DNA from: an uncultured Alphaproteobacteria bacterium
GTDB taxonomy: Bacteria; Pseudomonadota; Alphaproteobacteria; Micavibrionales; Micavibrionaceae
Direction: 5' to 3'
Length of the DNA stretch: 7,283 bases
Assembly (NCBI GenBank): GCA_937128575.1
Contig: CAKZMN010000124.1
Span: 1 to 7,283 of the forward strand
In this document: positions 4,529-7,283 of the stretch, piece after piece
Layout of the letters: every line of letters starts with the position of its first letter
Position numbering within the stretch: position 1 is the first letter of the stretch
Position numbers and translations under genes: made by a program
Notes under the pieces: model-generated
Told to the model about the DNA's origin: nothing
Seen by the model: only the letters and a program-made list of their open reading frames with translations
Database searches by the model: none

Positions 4529-5971
4529 TTATGCGGCATCCTCATTTTGGGTATCATTGCCAAGCCATTCCCGACCCTTTGCAGCCGTCTTATTAAAAAG
4601 AGCCCAATCCTCATTATTTTTGAATGTCAGATGAACCGTTCCCTTCATGTAAAATTTTATATCAAAAAATCGGCTTTCGGTCAGATTATCAAAAGGGCTA
4701 TGAATATCACGGCCCAAAATATCAAACTTGCGCTTTAGCGCCTGCCCTATCGTTTCGCAATGCTCAAACGGACGGTTCGTCATAAAACAAAGCACACGAT
4801 CCAAATCATTATAAATATCCATTGAATGCCCCCAATTAAGATTAAAGTTTCTGCTCCATTTATTGTCAAACTCACAGCCATAAGGGAAAACAATCTTCTT
4901 ATTGATTTTATAATTATCGTTGCTTTTCCATCCCTCACTATGATTGCTATTGCCTTTGTAATACCGGCAAAGCTCATCAAAGACATTGGCAACGGATTGC
5001 TCAAACAGCTTTTGGCGTTGCGCGAATACATTTTGTAGCGTGCCTTTGATATTCTCTTTCGTGAATGGAATATTGCCATTCCTATCAACATCGCGCAAAA
5101 GCTCGTCACGCTGTTTTCTATCAAGATGCTTGTGAAACTCCATTTTTAAAAACACCTCATGCCATGCCGTATTACGGTGTTTCTTAATAAAAGCGGCTTT
5201 AGCTGAATTGATGTTCTTCGTTGCCATTCCTAAGATTGACGATAAATCGCTTTGATAAATTGTGACATTATTGGCATCCATATAGCTTTGAGCTTTGCGG
5301 ATATGTTGAAAAGCTTTGAACATATTAGCATTCGCCTCGTCATAGAAATGTTGCATATTCCCCAAGCGGTCTATAACCGCAGGAATATTGCTTGTGTCTA
5401 TATCATCATTCACGGCGCGTTCTTGATTATCACTTGCCCATAAATCAAGGCTATCGTCTTCTGCCTCTTTGTTCAGGTAAACAAGCGCAACCTCCACGCC
5501 AGTTTTGCGCTCGGCTGTAGCAAAACAATCGCCCAAATATTCAACCTCGCCATGATTTTTAATGATTTCGGCAAGTAATTTGCGGTTTTTGGTATGAGGG
5601 TTCTGAATTGTTTCTGCGTTCAGCAAGCAAACAATTTCGCCCGAATACAGAAAATTCCATGCCTTTAATAAATGCGCGTCCCCATTGGAAAATGGCGGGT
5701 TCATCAAAATAGCGTCATAATAGCAAACACCGTCATAGCTTAAAAAATCATGCCCCACGATTGGAAAATCTTTATCACGCAATACCGCGCACAGTTCGGG
5801 TGAATTTTCAATGCAATCAATCGACGCAGAGCGTCTTGATTGCCGCATAAATTCTGCAATATCCCCCTTTCCTGCGCTCGGCTCTAAAAAATGCTCTGCT
5901 GAACGGCTTATTTTAGAAAGCATGGTTTTGATAACGGTTTGAGGAGTTGGAAAAAATTCATCTGTAAACAT
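4529..5971 (-). CDS. DUF4942 domain N6-adenine DNA methyltransferase
   Basis: A 480-residue class I S-adenosylmethionine-dependent methyltransferase. Residues 6-10 (FFPTP) are the motif at the start of the domain, 28-41 (FLEPSAGKGDIAEF) form the cofactor-binding motif I, and NPPF at 91-94 is the catalytic motif IV of adenine-N6 methyltransferases. From about 205 to 470 the sequence is DUF4942-like, ending in SRFFDIKFYMKGTVHLTF and a KGREWLG tail. No restriction endonuclease or specificity subunit is nearby, so it is probably an orphan modification enzyme that protects the element or marks its DNA. The frame continues upstream to an ATG at 6085, but that version would cross the ParB-gene terminator and overlap the ParB gene. 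The ATG at 5971 has AAAGGA about 8 bases upstream and begins just before the FFPTP motif, so it is chosen. No clear promoter of its own is visible. The target sequence cannot be told. Confidence 0.92.
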   Translation of the reverse strand: MFTDEFFPTPQTVIKTMLSKISRSAEHFLEPSAGKGDIAEFMRQSRRSASIDCIENSPELCAVLRDKDFPIVGHDFLSYDGVCYYDAILMNPPFSNGDAHLLKAWNFLYSGEIVCLLNAETIQNPHTKNRKLLAEIIKNHGEVEYLGDCFATAERKTGVEVALVYLNKEAEDDSLDLWASDNQERAVNDDIDTSNIPAVIDRLGNMQHFYDEANANMFKAFQHIRKAQSYMDANNVTIYQSDLSSILGMATKNINSAKAAFIKKHRNTAWHEVFLKMEFHKHLDRKQRDELLRDVDRNGNIPFTKENIKGTLQNVFAQRQKLFEQSVANVFDELCRYYKGNSNHSEGWKSNDNYKINKKIVFPYGCEFDNKWSRNFNLNWGHSMDIYNDLDRVLCFMTNRPFEHCETIGQALKRKFDILGRDIHSPFDNLTESRFFDIKFYMKGTVHLTFKNNEDWALFNKTAAKGREWLGNDTQNEDAA

Positions 5972-5990
5972 GGGTCTATCCTTTAAAATT

Positions 5991-6028
5991 AAAAAGTGAA
6001 ACCACGCGCCAGAATTAGCGCGTGGTTC
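5991..6028 (-). terminator. Intrinsic terminator or attenuator between ParB-like and methyltransferase genes
   Basis: A perfect 12-bp stem (5997-6008 with 6017-6028, core ACCACGCGC) has an 8-base loop and, on the minus strand, is followed by C and five T residues. It starts 7 bases after the ParB-like stop codon and ends 20-odd bases before the methyltransferase ATG. It would end most transcripts of the upstream gene. The one-base gap before the T-run may allow some read-through into the methyltransferase gene. Confidence 0.85.
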
Positions 6029-6035
6029 ATGGGGG

Positions 6036-7283
6036 TTAAGCGGCAATTTGCTCTTGGTCGTGGTCTTCGATGATTTCTGGTTCATCTACTTGAACGCTGT
6101 CAGGGTCAATCGCAGGGAATTGCATAGCCTCTGGAATCCAGAATTGGGTTTTCAATTCATCCGCACTTGGCAATTCAAGGGTTAGGACATGGGCAAAGTG
6201 TTTTGCCATTGATGTGACCAACTCGCTCTTTTTATAGCCTTGGGCTGTGCCGTATTTCAAAGAACACCCTGCATTTTGAATAATGCCGTGTAGCTGTTCC
6301 TTGTTGCGTCTTTTCAAAAACGGCTCGTCTGGTCGCCATTGCTCACGCATATCGACTTTCAAGGCATTGGCAACATGATTGGAAACGCTGTCTTCATAAG
6401 TATCAAGCGTATCGAGATATGTTGTGCCAAATTCCAAGGCCTCAAGGGTTAGGGCAATATCTTCAAGCTGAACATCGGATAGGGCTTGCGTGGCGTAATA
6501 AGCGTCCTGCACATCGTATTGGAACAAGCTTTGTAAATCGCGCCATGTGGATTCTTCATCGCCCTTATCAAAGTAACTTAGAAGAATACGCGCCTTTGCA
6601 TTAATGGCATCCAATGAGCGTGAATATGTGTCTTCATCCTCAAAATAGCGTAAAGCTGGGTGATCTTTGAAAGTTGCTAATTTCTTGGCAACCAAGATTT
6701 CTTTGGCTTTGCGTGGATTGTTGATAATCGCATTTTGAACGGCAACGCATTTATGCATGTTCATATATTTAACCAAAGGCTTGCCATAGGTGGCTTTGGG
6801 CTTGGGTTTTAAAGCAACAACATTGGATTCATCAATTTCAGGACGAATAAGCCCTTTGTGAATTTCAACTTCGCCAGAGGATAGAATATTGACGATAACA
6901 CCGCCCGTTTCCCCTTCTTCGGCCTCGCTATATTGCCATGAAGAATAATAGCCTTCTTCAAGTTCTGCCCAATCATGGCTTTGGCTGTATTCATCAACCA
7001 ATTTTTCAGCCGCTTGTTTTTGCAATTCGTCAAATTGCTCGCGGTCATTAAAAAATGTGGTCTTATCTTCTGCCAATAAATCAGAGGTGTAATCCCCTTC
7101 ATAAAGTGCGGTATCGAAGAGTGCCAAAGCGACATTGGGTTTTTCATCAATGAGCGCGTCTTTAATATCCTCAACGCTGTCACACCATCCATTTAAGGCT
7201 TGTTTGAGAACGCGTTGCTGTTCTTCATGTGAGCCAAGGGCAAAACTTTCAGCTTGTGCCAGTGTCAATTCGCCTGTTGTAAA
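6036..7283 (-). CDS. ParB-like protein, C-terminal part (5' partial)
   Basis: The frame is open to the window edge (FTTGELTLAQAESFAL at the edge), so the gene continues outside; 415 residues are seen. A TTG at 7268 could be read as a start, but the frame is open before it and no good ribosome-binding site is visible, so the gene is treated as partial. The order of features resembles the long C-terminal region of large plasmid ParB/RepB/Spo0J-type proteins: an ELTLAQAESFAL segment with the following helical part, an N-terminal domain ending near DWAELEEGYYSSWQY, then YGKPLVKYMNMHKCVAVQNAIINNPRKAKEI, which parallels their 'LTAHRT.AL...LA..P' block. The ParB nuclease-like domain and helix-turn-helix would lie outside. 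The tail (PEIIEDHDQEQIAA) is acidic. Expected role: DNA binding in partition or transfer regulation. The assignment rests on remembered family patterns and is moderate; an uncharacterised helical protein is the alternative. Confidence 0.65.
   Translation of the reverse strand, partial: FTTGELTLAQAESFALGSHEEQQRVLKQALNGWCDSVEDIKDALIDEKPNVALALFDTALYEGDYTSDLLAEDKTTFFNDREQFDELQKQAAEKLVDEYSQSHDWAELEEGYYSSWQYSEAEEGETGGVIVNILSSGEVEIHKGLIRPEIDESNVVALKPKPKATYGKPLVKYMNMHKCVAVQNAIINNPRKAKEILVAKKLATFKDHPALRYFEDEDTYSRSLDAINAKARILLSYFDKGDEESTWRDLQSLFQYDVQDAYYATQALSDVQLEDIALTLEALEFGTTYLDTLDTYEDSVSNHVANALKVDMREQWRPDEPFLKRRNKEQLHGIIQNAGCSLKYGTAQGYKKSELVTSMAKHFAHVLTLELPSADELKTQFWIPEAMQFPAIDPDSVQVDEPEIIEDHDQEQIAA

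Noticed and set aside
4523..4738. Plus-strand open frame of 71 codons across the methyltransferase 3' end
   Set aside because: Antisense to a conserved domain; its hydrophobic content follows from the reverse complement of the real gene. No supporting ribosome-binding site.
4780..5124. Minus-strand open frame of 114 codons inside the methyltransferase gene
   Set aside because: Shadow of the DUF4942 region in another frame; no family resemblance.
5972..6085. In-frame upstream ATG at 6085 extending the methyltransferase by 38 residues
   Set aside because: The extension crosses the 12-bp terminator hairpin, overlaps the ParB-like gene, reads as a low-complexity Lys/Thr/Ser peptide, and lies before the domain start. 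The ATG at 5971 has a good ribosome-binding site.
6809..7192. Minus-strand open frame of 127 codons inside the ParB-like gene
   Set aside because: It lies in another frame of a longer, better-supported gene, has an implausible composition, and has no separate ribosome-binding site.

Overview
The window looks like part of the transfer and maintenance backbone of a conjugative plasmid or integrative conjugative element from an alphaproteobacterium. The protein families point there: a DUF3363-type relaxase (the RlxS-like group), a TraG/VirD4 coupling protein, DUF736, a ParB-like protein and a DUF4942 methyltransferase are commonly carried together on alphaproteobacterial elements. Base composition is moderately AT-rich, so a high-GC rhizobium or sphingomonad host is less likely. 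The species cannot be named from this sequence.

Layout. Bases 1-702 (+) are the C-terminal third or so of a TraG/VirD4 coupling protein that begins outside the window. Facing it on the minus strand is a tight three-gene operon read from 3470 down to 695: the relaxase (GTG start), a ribbon-helix-helix protein overlapping it by one base, and a small protein with three predicted membrane segments, two bases further on. The last gene overlaps the coupling-protein gene tail to tail by 8 bp. Upstream of the relaxase, about 3480-3740 is a gene-free AT-rich region. It holds a good minus-strand promoter whose -35 box lies inside an inverted repeat, a second related palindrome 44 bp away, and a tract almost free of G on the plus strand. 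It is the best place for oriT and for autoregulation by the ribbon-helix-helix protein.

Two tandem intrinsic terminators (3759-3829) separate this region from a DUF736 gene (4142-3837, minus). The 386-bp gap 4143-4528 has no gene. It contains a compact inverted-repeat element at 4226-4297 that can fold as a three-way junction with GNRA and CUUG tetraloops, and its wobble pair favours a plus-strand RNA. It is the most unusual signal in the window and matches nothing I recognise. The gap ends with the terminator of a DUF4942 adenine-specific DNA methyltransferase gene (5971-4529, minus).

The right end (7283-6036, minus) is the C-terminal part of a ParB-like protein that runs off the window. 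A 12-bp terminator hairpin lies between it and the methyltransferase gene, and this helps set the methyltransferase start at 5971 rather than at an earlier in-frame ATG.

Together: relaxase, ribbon-helix-helix protein and coupling protein would form and dock the relaxosome. ParB-like protein, methyltransferase and DUF736 are probably maintenance and establishment functions, each cut off from the next by a terminator.
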